The translations under genes and the position numbers were made by a program. This document shows positions 1 to 11,400 of a DNA stretch of 64,000 bases, one piece after another (the stretch's first letter is position 1; each line of letters opens with the position of its first letter). Below the pieces are notes generated by a model. That model saw nothing but the letters and a program-made list of their open reading frames with translations, was not told the DNA's origin and did not search any database. Source of the DNA: Sphagnum compactum (lineage: Eukaryota > Bryophyta > Sphagnopsida > Sphagnales); contig OZ234495.1 of assembly GCA_965153455.1 (NCBI GenBank), forward strand, positions 17,914,875-17,978,874, read 5' to 3'.

Positions 1-377
1 GACTTTTCTTCTCAACCACTGTAGCGCTGTACTGCTCGTAGCTGCAGGTACTCACTCACTCCGGGGAACACAGGAGTTCACAGGTGGAAGTTGGAAAGGA
101 AGAAGGAAAGGGCAGTCTGGCCCCTTCTTCTTCTTCTTCTTCTTCTTCAGGTAGACCCCTTTTTCTTGCAGCAAATCCAAGAAAAAATGCAGTGCAACAA
201 CACCACCACCACCAACAAAAACAACACAAAAATCACCACCGGAGGCAATAACAACAACAACACCACCACAAATACCGCCACCCAACAACAGTTGAAACAA
301 CAACAACAACACAGACCATCAATTATCACATCTCTCAAAAAAACCCTTTGTTGACATCACAGAGAGTTAGACACAGA

Positions 378-409
<32 letters not shown>

Positions 410-560
410 GGAGCAGTTGCAAAATTTTGATGTGAAATGAAAAACAATCAGTTGAGATGGATCATCTTCATTCATGTTCCAGCTTTTGGTGTCTTTTTTT
501 TTCTTAGTTTTTTTTTGGGGGTTCTTGCAGAGAGATTGTTGCTCACACTGTTGCATCATG
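1..560. repeat. Low-complexity leader-like segment with TTC, CAA/ACC and AC repeats
   Basis: The segment is dominated by simple sequence: a TTC run at about 125-148, a CAA/ACC-rich stretch at about 195-320, and an AC run at about 383-408. A plus-strand frame at 91-354 encodes an Asn/Thr/Gln-rich peptide, but its composition follows directly from the triplet repeats. The first 120 bases are more GC-balanced and resemble a plant 5' leader (compare the CAA-rich DNA near 56,560), so the edge of a gene lying outside the window is possible. No domain was recognised and no exon is claimed. Confidence 0.55.
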
Positions 561-589
561 TCTTCATCTTCCTCTTCTTAGACTTCTGT

Positions 590-618
590 GTGTGTCTGTA
601 CTCTTGCAAAAAGAGGTG

Positions 619-649
<31 letters not shown>

Positions 650-700
650 GTGTGTTCTTGCAAGAGACTCATATGTCTTTGGTTTATGCAAAGAGAGACA

Positions 701-738
<38 letters not shown>

Positions 739-825
739 TTCTTGCAAGAGACTTATATGTCTTTGGTTTATGCAAAGAGAGACATTTGTGTGTGTGTGTG
801 TGTGTTCTTGCAAGAAATTTGTAGA
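590..825. repeat. TG-rich minisatellite with TTCTTGCAAGA core
   Basis: Two to three diverged units of roughly 80-95 bases repeat here. Each holds a TG microsatellite, the word TTCTTGCAAGA, and a block containing ATGTCTTTGGTTTATGC. Cores lie near 655, 740 and 807. The last core reads TTCTTGCAAGAA, a perfect 12-base palindrome. Open frames across the array are Val/Cys- or His/Thr-rich by-products of the repeat. Confidence 0.8.
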
Positions 826-901
826 GAGAGTTACAAGACCTGTGTCAAATTTTTCCAAAGCTTCTTCAGTTTTTCGGAGTGCAGCAAAATTCAGCAACTT
901 T

Positions 902-937
902 GGTGGGTGGGTGGGTGGGTGGGTGGGTGGGGGAGGG
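902..937 (+). repeat. GGGT tandem repeat with G-quadruplex potential
   Basis: GGGT is repeated at least six times and is followed by GGGGGAGGG, all on the plus strand. Four or more G3 tracts separated by single T loops meet the usual sequence pattern for a stable G-quadruplex. A poly-T run follows at about 974-996. Confidence 0.75.
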
Positions 938-1141
938 ATTCGCACTCGCCAGGCTTGCTTTAGGAGCATTGTGTTTTTTTTTTTTTTTTTTTTTTTCGGG
1001 GGCAAAATTTCGCCACTTGGCGACAAACAAAAAAAATGGAAGTGCGAATCCTTTTGTTTTTTGAAAAACTCCTACAAAGTCGCCATATTTTGAGGAATAT
1101 GATTCAATAGTAATTACCCTCCTGCTTATTGTCCCAACCAG

Positions 1142-1441
1142 CAGTGTTTTTTTTCTTTGGCGAAATCTGGCCAATTTTCAACCTGAAATATATGATCTTG
1201 AACCTATTATACAAAGGATTTTTCATGGAAAAAATGGCCCAAATTCGCCAGATTTTGAAGATTTTTTTTAAAATTGCCATATTTTTATGATAAGTTGTAG
1301 TAGGTAGTCAAATAAAATATTGAAAGATTTTGTTTTTTCCTACTTTAATATCTAGTATGTAGCCAAATTTTGGCTAAATCGTCTTATGGATAATCGCCAC
1401 TTCAGCTACATCACAAAATTGAGAAAAAAAAAAAACCCCTG
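1142..1441 (+). mobile_element. Repeat family A, near-complete copy (hAT-like MITE)
   Basis: The copy begins CAGTGTTTTTTTT and ends in an A run followed by CCCCTG, a likely mutated CACTG. Inside it matches the copy at 7,362-7,651 along its length. Shared words include TTTTTCATGGAAAAAATGG, ATATCTAGTATGTAGCC, GGCTAAATC and GCTACATCACAAAATTGAG. It has no coding capacity. Ends of the CAGTG..CACTG form are known from the hAT superfamily, which usually leaves 8-bp target duplications, but no convincing duplication flanks this copy. The assignment to non-autonomous hAT elements is an inference. Confidence 0.6.
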
Positions 1442-1449
1442 TCCACCAC

Positions 1450-1650
1450 CAGTGTGTTGTTTTTCAATTTTGTGATGTTGTCACAATGGCAATCATCCAC
1501 AAGGACATTTTAGTCACGGTTGGCTATAGACCAACTATGAAAGTAAAAAAAATTCTTAAAATCTTTTTATATCTTGGCTACTTACTTGGATGATGTGTAA
1601 AAAACATGGTGGATTTTGAGACATTTTCAATTTTGGACGATGTTTTTGAG
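1450..1650 (-). mobile_element. Repeat family A, partial inverted copy
   Basis: Starting at CAGTGTG, the sequence is the reverse complement of the family A end: TTTTCAATTTTGTGATG, then GGCAATCATCCACAAG. It is truncated or diverged after about 1,650. It lies head-to-head with the preceding copy, eight bases apart, the same arrangement as at 7,362-8,060. Confidence 0.55.
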
Positions 1651-4590
1651 AAGAAAGGGAATATTCAACTAAATATTTATTTTATTTTTTTGAACAAAAA
1701 ATTCATCAAATGAAAAAAAATCATTAAAAAAATCATTACTTCCTACCCACAAACATTGTAGTTTGTTCTTCATTTTTTTTAAGTTAACAATAAAAAATGA
1801 CACATGAACCAATCAAGGTGAACAGCCAATCAGCAACAATCAAGTTGTTATTGATGAGTATGGGCAGCCAGCCAAAAGCATTAAAGGAGTTGGAAGACCA
1901 TCAAGTAAACCATCAAGCAAGATTTTGGAGGAGGATGTTTTTTTGGGGGCAAGTTTTAAACCATGCCAGAATCCAAATGATCCTTAAAGCTGCACAAAAA
2001 TGCACCCCCTAACTATGATCAAAATTAGTCATGAATTTGAAATCCAAAGGTGAACAATAAAGGTAATAGATAAATCTTGACCTTAAGGAAAACTCTAAAC
2101 CCTAAACCTGGGCCTCTAAGGGAAAGAAACTTCAGAACCATGATGCAGAGGTCCTTTGGTCTCACATTTTCAGGACAAGTGTTGGTGGTGTTGGAAGGAA
2201 TGGCCAGGTCTCTTAGAGAGCCAGTTCTCTTGCAAGAAAATCAAGTTTGTGTTCACATGCACACCTAAATGGCCATGCATTAGGACATTATGTGACCTAA
2301 AAGGAGTCCTAAAATGAAAAAGTTTCCAAAGGACTGCCCTAAACCAGCGGTTGATGGAGCACAACGATTATCATGTGCATGATAATCATATGGTGTTAGG
2401 AATAGCATGTTGTTGTTTCATGTGTTTTATGTTTGTAGGTTGTGCATTCATGGAAAGGCGCCTTGTTTCCTTGGATTGAGAATGTGAGCTTTCATGCTTA
2501 TCTATGTTGGTTTTTGCTCTTCATGAGGATAGGTGGGAATATGGCTCTAATTGATGCACTGGATTATTGAAAGATGAGGAGCTACGGACATATGAAGGGT
2601 GGCAAATTTTCTTCAAGGGGGGTCACTTTGTTAGATCTTGGAGAAGACGGAGATGAGAGCTAAGTGATCAGATATTCTTGTTGTTAGAGTATGTTGGGTT
2701 GGGTGTTGTGTTGCCCAATTTGTGACTATTGTCTTTCTTTTGTTGTGTTAGTGGTTGTTAGAGTGATGTGTTGTGTATGTAGAAAGTTATATGAAGGGTT
2801 GGTGCCAAGAATTGATGAAAACTCCAAGTGGTCCAAGATGTAGGGGAATGCATATAATGGAATTTAAAGCTTTTTGTAGTGTGGGTGATCTTGTTGAACA
2901 TTGTTAAATCTAGGTTAGGGATTATGGGGTGCTACTAGGCATGAAAAACCTTTAAGGGTATCCTATATGGGGAGTAGAATAGAAACTTGGAATTTAGGTT
3001 GGGACTACATATTTGAAAATCATTCATCCAACTTAGTTTTGAGAAGCTTTTTGCTCACTCTATTAATGGTTCATAGGAACCTAGTGAACTGCATTTGAAG
3101 CCATACACTACAAACTGAAGCTTTAAAAGGAAGTTGGATTGTTCTAGTGGAAACAGATAACAAACCTTGTTTTAGAGCTGAATACGCAATGCATACATTA
3201 GGGGTGGGATTTTAGCAACTCAAATGGATTGAGAGAACATTGAATGACCTAATCTTTGGCTAAACCTCCTTTGATTGTACAAAGTATATGTTTATGTATG
3301 GTTAGTACATGATTTCTAACTATTGATTAATTAGGACCAAGTTTGGGGTTATATGAACTTACAATTGGGCATACGTTTAAGATTTGACACAACCAATTTT
3401 GAAATTTGGGACCCAATTTGTAATGAGAGAATAACTCTGGGGTTTACAAATAACTTTAAAATGTCTTGTTATCTTTGTGGGCACACTATTTTTTTTTGCC
3501 ACAAATACATGTGTGTTTTTGTGCATGTGAATTTATTAGTTTTGATAATGTTGTGGGCTTTGATCTTGTAGAGCACAACACCATCCATTACATGCAACTA
3601 GTTGTTCATTCTTGTGGAACTGCATTCAATTCAGTCTACTTTCCATCATTTGCAGTTGATCATGGTCATAAGCATGGCAAATTTGTGAAGTTCAAACATT
3701 TATATTTTCTAAAAAAAACACAATAATGTATGCATAGAAAATTATGTAGAAAATGCATTTTAAGAAAAAAAAAATCTTGTTTGTAAAATATAAAGCCCAT
3801 ACCAATTTTTCTTTTGAAATGATCAAAGTTGTTGAAATGGCCAAATTACATATGTGAAGGATGGAGTGTGTGATTTGGTTATTTAAGGTTATTTTTAATT
3901 AAAAAGTTTAATTTTTTTTTCAAAAATGGTTAGTATGTGACTACCAATTTTATTTCAAGTGCAATAGTTTAACAACTATGTAAGTTTTCAAAGACCTAAT
4001 GAACTCAAGACAATTGAAAAATTTGCACTTTGGCCATTAATGGACAAAAGGGAATGCACATTCTAGAAATGCATCTTGCACAATGCAATGACAATGATTA
4101 TTAAAATTTCAGATTTACTTTAGTAATTTCTAATTTTTTAATTTTCAAAATTCAAAGCAATCTAAATTTTACGCACATTTCCCAATTGAGCAAGCCATTG
4201 TTTGGGTAGTTGAACCTTAGATCACAAGAAATTTTGCCTAGTGCAAAACATTGTTCTTGCACCCACAACCCAACACAACACCCAACCATAATACAAATAA
4301 CAAAAGTGAAATACAACAATTTATACAAACACAACGCCAAGCCCCGCTCCTTGCTCAATGTCACATACCATAAATGCATTCATTGCTCGCCAACAAACCT
4401 ACAAGGAACTAACAAGCATTAAAAAATACATGAATTTTATTAAAAAATTTCAAAAAGAGAAAAAAAAACAAATTCAGATCATAAATTTACATTGTGCACT
4501 ATGAACAATGAGATGTACCCCAACAAAAAGGGGGCTTGCAAAATAAAACCTAACTACTACTTGAAAAACAAGTGTTTTTTTTTCAAGTGC
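1651..4590. other. Gene-free interval, no recognised element
   Basis: This AT-rich DNA has only short open frames (under about 90 codons) with no recognisable domain. A plant telomere-like doublet lies at 2,091-2,109. The stretch 2,380-3,330 has a more mixed composition, but I could not assemble an exon series or transposon motif in it. Confidence 0.5.
2091..2109 (-). repeat. Interstitial telomere-like motif (CCCTAAA)
   Basis: A perfect heptamer preceded by a one-base variant (CTCTAAA then CCCTAAA). The heptamer is the Arabidopsis-type telomere unit. In promoters the same word is called a telo-box, but no gene is adjacent here. Confidence 0.6.
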
Positions 4591-4599
4591 TTTCAAGAA

Positions 4600-6900
4600 T
4601 CAACACCATCTTGTATTTTTGTGTTCCTTCACAAGTTGATGGCCTCTCTAAATGATAAGATTTTAAGTGTGTATAATTGTTGTGCATAGAATCTAGTGCA
4701 CAACTCCAAATGGTTAGTCAAGAGATTCTTCAACTTGTTCTTTAAGAATGCTATTGTTGAAAAACAATGTTCATCTTCCATAAATTTCAATACTTGAACA
4801 CACACTTGCTAGTTTTATAAATTTGAAAAGCTTGTGCTTGAGGATTGTAAAAAAGAAGTCTTAACCTAGAGTGACATGGTTCACATCAAAAACCTCCTTC
4901 AAGATTGTGTATCTCTTTGCATTCATGGCCATCTTAAAAAGAGAACATTGCAAATCCAAATAATGACTATCAAGGAAAGCTTCCACCCACACCTCATCTT
5001 TTACCACCTTGCAAGGGTTAGAATAGGCAACCTCGATGACAATCAAGCATCAATGAAATCATCCCAAATATCATCAAGGTTTTTGCTCCAAAATTTTGGG
5101 TTCATCACACCCAACATAGACATTTGTTCATGGTTTGGGAAAACTTTTGGTAGATTTTCATAACTCAATTTCACATGAACCATCACAAAAGAAAAGTCTA
5201 GCTTTAACATAAGTTTAAAAGAGCTTGTTGCAAGACAACATTGGTTGATAAATTAAAAAAAACTAACAAATTCCATAATGAAACAATCATGTTCTTCACC
5301 ATTCACATTTATGCACCAATGCATTTATATATCTTTACTAACGAATGTTTCAAAAACATTTAAATCTTCAAAAAATAAGTCATCAAACTTAATGTATGGA
5401 TCAAAGTAAAGATAATAAAAGGTACACAAAAGGATTGTTTAACCTCAAAATTACATTAAACCTTAATTTTGATAATTGTTATGACTATTATACTAACTTA
5501 TATGTCATCATTTTTATTGTTTCATTGTATAAGAATATACACTAGGATGAATATGGTGAAAAATAGTCATCATTTTGATAATTAAAAATGTTTTTAAGTG
5601 TCCTTAAACATGACTTAGGAATTACGTTTGACTCCACAATTTTATCATAATGGAATCAATAAAAATAACAATATTTGTTCAAATTGTTTCATATTTTAAC
5701 CACAAATAAAGTAAAGTATATTTACATGACGGCATAAAGTTGTAGTATTATAAAACACTAGATTTCATAAAATTAATGCTAGAATTTTGAATTATTTCAT
5801 ACTTTTTTTTATAATAATTAGGTTGCATTCCAAAGGTTTGGAAGGACATTGAGGAAATCAAAATACAAAAAGTTAGGACATTGTTTTTGAAAAAAATAAG
5901 ACTTTGGCACTTCAAATGAAAGATTATCATTTTAGAAGTGTCATTCTTATGTTCCTTATTGGTTTATATTTCAAAAAAAATTAAAAAACTGTTCATTTAT
6001 TTTTTACCAATCATTTTTACACTTAATGTTTGAAGGACTATATGCACCTTTCATTGTTTAACATTTTAGAATATTTATCTTGTGTCAAAACACAAAACAC
6101 AAGGCATGACTATGTCATGTTTCTAGTTGTGGTACCCCAACATTGAATGCACTTTAAAATTCAAACTATTACATTACATCACATCAACAAAATCACATAT
6201 AAACACATTATGTGGGCTTAGGCAATTTTGATTAGAGCATGCATAAAATTTATAAGAAGCACAATGTCATGTAACCTTAAAATCAATACCAAATCATAGA
6301 AGAGGTTCAAGTTCTCACTAACAATGCTATTATTTGGAGCATCGTTAACATGCATTTTTGTAATTACAAGTCAATATAACTTTATATCAGGCTTCATAAG
6401 AAATAACATGTTGATCCATATCATCTTCACATTCCTAATTGGCAACTTGTTTCCTTTTTCTATGAACATTTCACACAAATTTTGAAATTCAAGGTATTTA
6501 TTAAGTGAGCCAAAAAAAAAAACATACATAACTTGAAGTAAAGCCTTCAATCAAACCACAAAAGTTGAGTTTTGATAGGACTAACATAACCAAATTTGTC
6601 TAATGAGCAAAGTAGTGCATTCGCATAGAAAATGGAGCCATTGTTTTTGTTTATTGTCGTCATTTCATCTCCAATGCTTACAATTAAAAAATTAATAGCA
6701 CTAATAACATTGCAAGTGAATTGCAACAACAAATCATTCATCAACATAACAATACCCCAACTCAAAGAATCATTTCAATGTTTCTTGGGTGTGTGCTTGA
6801 ACTTAAGCATAGTGGACAAAACCTCAAGTCTTCCAAATCCAACGTTGCCCAACCTTTAGACAACAAATGAAAAATAACAACAAATTAAACAAACTTTCAT
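4600..6900 (-). pseudogene. hAT-like transposase remnant (copy 1)
   Basis: Reading the minus strand from high to low coordinates gives successive blocks of one hAT-like transposase lineage, interrupted by stops and frameshifts. At about 6,480-6,230 there is KMIWINML, then SENLNLFYDLVLILRLHD, then MHALIKIA. At about 5,160-4,870 there is MSMLGVMNPKFW, then LDLQCSLFKMAMNA. At about 4,790-4,650 there is LKFMEDEHCFSTIAFLKNK, then LTNHLELCTRFYAQQLYTL, the C-terminal block that plays the hAT dimerisation role. The order is collinear with the copy at 60,342-61,290. The middle (about 5,230-6,200) and the segment beyond 6,550 are too eroded to align by eye. It is certainly non-functional. Confidence 0.78.
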
Positions 6901-7361
6901 TTCCTATCTTGATAAACTTCTACAACAAGAAGATTCAAAATTGTTCAAGACAATCGCCTTTATAGTATAATTTTTCTCACTTTGCACATGTTGAGTTTTT
7001 GTATTGAAGTGGGAAAACCCAACGTCTACCCCTTGACTTGTAATCTTGGCTTTGCGTCTTACCTACATGCTCACAAGAGGAAAAAAAGGTTTCGAATTTG
7101 GAAAACACCCAGGATGCAAATAACAAGAATCACAATAGGTACATCTCCAAGCAAAAAAGATTGAAATTTGTTTTGGCCAAGAGAGACAACTCAATAAGAT
7201 ACATACACACAATCAAAGAGGGGGTATTAGTAATCTAGGGAAAAAAAGGGCAATAATCATGGTTCCCTGACCGAACTTAAAATTGAACGGTGATCTAACA
7301 AGCAATCATTGACGACTTTCATGAAAACTTGTTTTGTAATTAGACGGTTTAAGTAACAAGG

Positions 7362-7651
7362 AGTGCTTTTTTTTTGGAAAAATTTCACCAAATTTCAACC
7401 TGGAAAATATGATTTTCACCTATACAATGGGTTTTTCATGGAAAAAATGGATTCAAATTTGCCAGATATCAAAGAAAAGAAAATCCAAATTGCCAGATTT
7501 TATGCTAAGTTCCAGTAGGTAGCCAAGAATAAAGAAGGATTGTGGTTTTTTTCTACATTCATATCTAGTATGTAGCCAAATCTGGCTAAATCATCTTATG
7601 GATGATTGCCAGTTCAGCTACATCACAAAATTGAGCAAAAAGAAACTCTGG
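7362..7651 (+). mobile_element. Repeat family A, near-complete copy
   Basis: Starts AGTGC plus a T run and ends in the CACAAAATTGAG block followed by an A-rich tail. It is collinear over its full length with 1,142-1,441, sharing TTTTTCATGGAAAAAATGG, CATATCTAGTATGTAGCC and ATGGATGATTGCC. Its terminal bases are eroded and no target duplication is visible. Confidence 0.6.
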
Positions 7652-7885
7652 TACCAAGTACTTCAGACAATTGGGTTTTGGGCTCCTAAATATGATCCCC
7701 AGTCAGTAAGGCAAAGATGACTCCATTGTTGTTTAATGATACCTAATGTACAAAGTACTTGAGACAATGTGGTTCCCAAAGTCCCAAAGGACTGGGGAGT
7801 TCCCAAGGTCTCAAAGGAGCTCCTTTGGGACATTGGGAGTTCCCAGGTTCTCAGTGCTCACACTTAAGGACGATGCATTTGGGTT
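7652..7885. repeat. Spacer with internal direct and inverted repeats
   Basis: The spacer lies between two opposed family A copies. It carries a direct repeat (AAGTACTTCAGACAAT and AAGTACTTGAGACAAT) and a 10-base inverted repeat (TCCCAAAGGA and TCCTTTGGGA). Several GTTCCCAA/GGGAGTTCCC words resemble repeat family B. Confidence 0.5.
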
Positions 7886-8060
7886 CCAGTTGTTTTTCTT
7901 AGGAATTTTGTGATGCAACTGAAGTGACAATCATCCCTAAAAAGGTTTCACCAAATCTGGCTATATATGTTAGATATGAAATACAAAATCTGTTATCATC
8001 CTTCTATACTTTTTGGCTACTTAGTGAGAAGAAAATCTCTGGGAACTTTTATAATTCAAA
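7886..8060 (-). mobile_element. Repeat family A, inverted partial copy
   Basis: Begins CAGTTGTTTTTC, then AATTTTGTGATG and GACAATCATCC, the reverse complement of the family A end. It becomes unalignable after about 8,060, near the GGCTACTTAGTGAG word that is also present in the 1,450 copy. Confidence 0.5.
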
Positions 8061-8309
8061 ATAATTTTTCACATCTAGCTTTAAAAAACCATACAAATCA
8101 TTAAAAATATATATACTTAAATTTATTTATTTCAGTGATTCTTAACTGATGTTGGGCTATTCCCTCTTTCCCAAAACAGAGAACTGGCCCACCCGCCTCC
8201 TCCGCATACATGAAACCTTGACTCATGGTTTCTCAAAAAACCCAATGGTCCAAAAAACCTATGCTGAAGCACCTGTTGTTCTTACGCGGTTCTTTCATGA
8301 AACTTTCAT

Positions 8310-8326
8310 AAACCCTAAACCCTAAA
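8310..8326 (-). repeat. Interstitial telomere-like doublet
   Basis: Two consecutive CCCTAAA heptamers (AAACCCTAAACCCTAAAC) in otherwise featureless AT-rich DNA. Confidence 0.65.
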
Positions 8327-9761
8327 CGAGTGGCTCTTTGAAAATTTTCAAAAACCTGAAACTGGAGGTTATGTTATTCTGAAGATTAAAAAAAAAACCC
8401 AAGGCCAAAGGTTTTATTGACTACAAAAGTTTATATGTAAATCAAAGGACTGCCCAAACTTTTTAGGAATAAAATTTGGGACCTTTTTTTTTCTAGTGTA
8501 AATTTGAGTACTTTTGCTAGTCTTTTCAAAAAAATTGTCAAATTTTGGATATGACAAAAGTGGAAAAATAAAATAAAATAAAATCCCCCTTCGCCCAACA
8601 CTGGACTAAACTAACCCAGTGATTTATAGCAGTAGCCAGCCTTTAAACCAAGCATCTAATTTGACCCAATGTGATTGAACGGACCAAAGAACCCACAATA
8701 ACTTGTTGGCTGTTCTACGTACCAAGTTGCTATGACCAGAAACTAAAGGTGTTTTTTTCTTTTCAATATTTTTGGTTTTTGAAAAGTAGTTTATTATTGC
8801 TGGAAAAACACATTTTACACTGAAAAAAAAGCACTACTTTCCAGATTTTCTCAAATTTTGGCAAACATTTAATGTTTTTTTCCCACAAAAACCCCAGGGG
8901 AAAAAATGCTCTGCATATCAAGATATTAATAGAAATTGCCAAAGCCCCCAAGCTTTAAACAATGCACTAAAATGGGAAAAAAAAAAAAAAAACCAAAAGT
9001 CAGTCCTCTTTACATGAGTCCAAAATTTTAAAAATTAGGTCAAAGAGAAAAGACCTCCCATATGTATACCACAAACTACCACCCATGTCAGAGGTAGATT
9101 GATACCCTTTTGCTCCAATTGGATGATTCAAGCATGCCATTTTTGTTCCGAAGCCCAAAAAAGGATGATTCAAGCATCTGTTCTCTTTCCTTCTGAAGCA
9201 AAAAAAAACAAGTGAACTACATACCTGGATGGAGCCTTTGGAATTCGACACATTTTTTGGACACATCTTCAAACAAGTTATGGTAAGTGTCAAGTCATTT
9301 TTTTTGGGTGTTTACAACAAAAGAAGCTAATTTCCATTTCACTTTGTTTCAAACTCAACTCTAAAGTTAACCTGTAACCAAATCTGTTTTCAGACAAACA
9401 TTTTGCCTCCTTATTATAAAGTCTCAATAACCTGAAGACGAAGTCCAGTCTAAGGTCGGTTATAGTGTCAATAAAATTGGAGGGATTTTTATTTTTTGGG
9501 GCTCCCAACCAAATCCCAAGGATGTGGTGTTGGGGGATCTAATCCTGGGTCCATAAGCCCACCCCTTCCTCCACTGGGTCTCTATCTATTCCTGGCATAA
9601 ATCCTCCCTTGTCTTCATTTTCAAAATATGCAGAAGTACTCAAAATAGTTGCTATTCAGAAGCCTTATGAAATTCTCCTATTTCACCTCTCCTATTAATT
9701 AGATGAGGTGCCTCCCAATTTCACTTTTTTTTTTTTGCAACGAGCCTATTTGATTGGCCCA
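8327..9761. other. Gene-free interval
   Basis: Only short frames with no domain resemblance are present. The interval includes homopolymer A runs (about 8,980) and mixed-composition DNA around 9,510-9,620 with no assignable feature. Confidence 0.45.
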
Positions 9762-10115
9762 TCACTCAAAAAAATAGAGACTACCCAGGCTCCCCAAAAT
9801 AGAAGGTTCTATTTTGAAGTATAGAGAGTTCCTCCCCTTTGGTCCACCTATATAGGTGAAAGGATGATAACATTTGCCAAAGCATATGGGATACAAGTGA
9901 GGTGCTATGGAGAACATGGTGGGGAACACATTGGGGACCTGATGGGAACCCATTGATAACATAAGGGGAACATAGTGAGAAACACTTGGAACACAGGGAA
10001 AAATGAAAAACAATCCTTTCACCCCAACATATTAACTATTAACCTGATGGGAACCCATTGAGAACTTGAAAGGAACATAGTGGGAACACATTGGGAACCA
10101 GGGAAAAATGAAAAA
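9762..10115 (-). mobile_element. Repeat family B copy
   Basis: A run of imperfectly repeated words built on GGGAACACATTGGGAACC/GGGAACATAGTG spans most of this segment. The part CATATGGGATACAAGTGAGG.. followed by ..GGTGGGGAACACATTGGGG is the inverse of 19,200-19,320, where GTGTTCCCAGCGTGTTCCC is followed by the CCATATGG block. No coding capacity, and class unknown. Confidence 0.55.
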
Positions 10116-11200
10116 AAAATCCCTTCTGACAAGTGCTGGAATGCTATAAAAATGTTGCTACTAGTAAAATTCCCCATTTTGTACACATGTATGATGTAGC
10201 ATCATGCTTCAAATTTTATCTTCCACTTAGTGACACAGAATCCAACTTCCATTTAATGCTTTCAAATCTTAAGGGTCAAGAATATGACACAAATTTCTCC
10301 CATAGGAATTAGGAAGTTTGTCAACTCCTTTTATTGAAAACATAATGAGATTATAAAATAGCTTACCAAAATCTTCATATTCCAAAGATTTTAGATAATA
10401 CACAAATTCCCTAACACAAAACTTAACTCTAAAAGTTAGGATAAATGTTAATGTTGCCACATCAGCTTCCATGTCACCTGATAGTTATATACCTACTTAA
10501 CAACCAAATAACCTTCATGTGTGAATGTAGCATAAGAGGTCTTTCTTGTGTTTCTTGTATGTAAAACTCATCTTTTAAGGGTAAACAATGTTTATTACAC
10601 AATGGGAGGAAATGGTAGTTTAGGGTTTGAGGTTGAGAATCTGGGAGACCTGTTTTCTTTTAATTATTCCTTTCCATTTCACTCAAAAATCATCCAAAAC
10701 TTTTTGGGCTGCCCCCTGCCCATTTCAAACAATGTAATGGATGTTTTATTTCCAGCTTTTGTGTGCAAATTTAACAAGTGTAATTTTCGGACACAATTTC
10801 ATTGATCGAACTGCCCAAAAAATTGTTAACATTACAAAAATTTCAGAACCTTTCAAGGGCTGCCCCATAAAAGTATCTTTGGCCAGGAAAGTTTTCTATC
10901 TACTCTGCCCTGTCATGTGGAACCAGGTCTGAAATTTTCAGTCATCAGCCCAGATAATATTGTAACTGATGTGGTGGCTAATTTTTCCACCAAGTTCTGA
11001 TCAAACTTGCCATTACACTTCAAGAAAATTTCTGACCAGCAAAAATTATTGAGACTCTGCCCACTTTTTCTTTTGGGTAGGAGAAATTTTTTTGGGGGCT
11101 TCCAATATCTTTCCTGTGTGGAATATTAAATTAGGATATTATTTTTAAAAGGGAAATTGTCTTTTTTTTTTAGCAAATTTGATCATGTGAAAAAGCTAGT
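10116..11200. other. Gene-free interval
   Basis: Mixed AT-rich DNA. The plus-strand frames at 10,548-10,805 and 10,741-10,932 show no family resemblance and no plausible splice partners. Words such as GGGCTGCCCC recur twice (about 10,710 and 10,857), which hints at another degraded repeat. Confidence 0.4.
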
Positions 11201-11208
11201 GTATGGCA

Positions 11209-11400
11209 GGGTGTTTTTTTCTTCAATTTTGTGATGTCACACACTGGTGAATGATCACAAGAGGAATTAGCCAAATTTGACTACAGGTCAGAGAGGAAAG
11301 TAGAAAAAGTAAGAATCGTGTTTATTTGGGCAACCTGCTTGAAGCAATTGTCTAAATATGACAATTTCAGAAGAAAAAAAACTCCTGAAAACCTAGCAAC
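11209..11400 (-). mobile_element. Repeat family A, inverted partial copy
   Basis: A T run is followed by TTCAATTTTGTGATGTCAC and a GATCACAAGAGG block, then AGCCAAATTTGACTACAG, matching the inverted arm seen at 1,450 and 11,786. It fades out near 11,400. Confidence 0.5.

Noticed and set aside
556-1093. Long overlapping frames on both strands (156 and 149 codons)
   Set aside because: They are translations of AC/TG, GGGT and poly-T repeats; composition is fully explained by the repeats.
1142-1650. LTR retrotransposon or solo LTR
   Set aside because: No TG...CA ends, primer-binding site or polypurine tract was seen; ends look like a DNA-transposon type.
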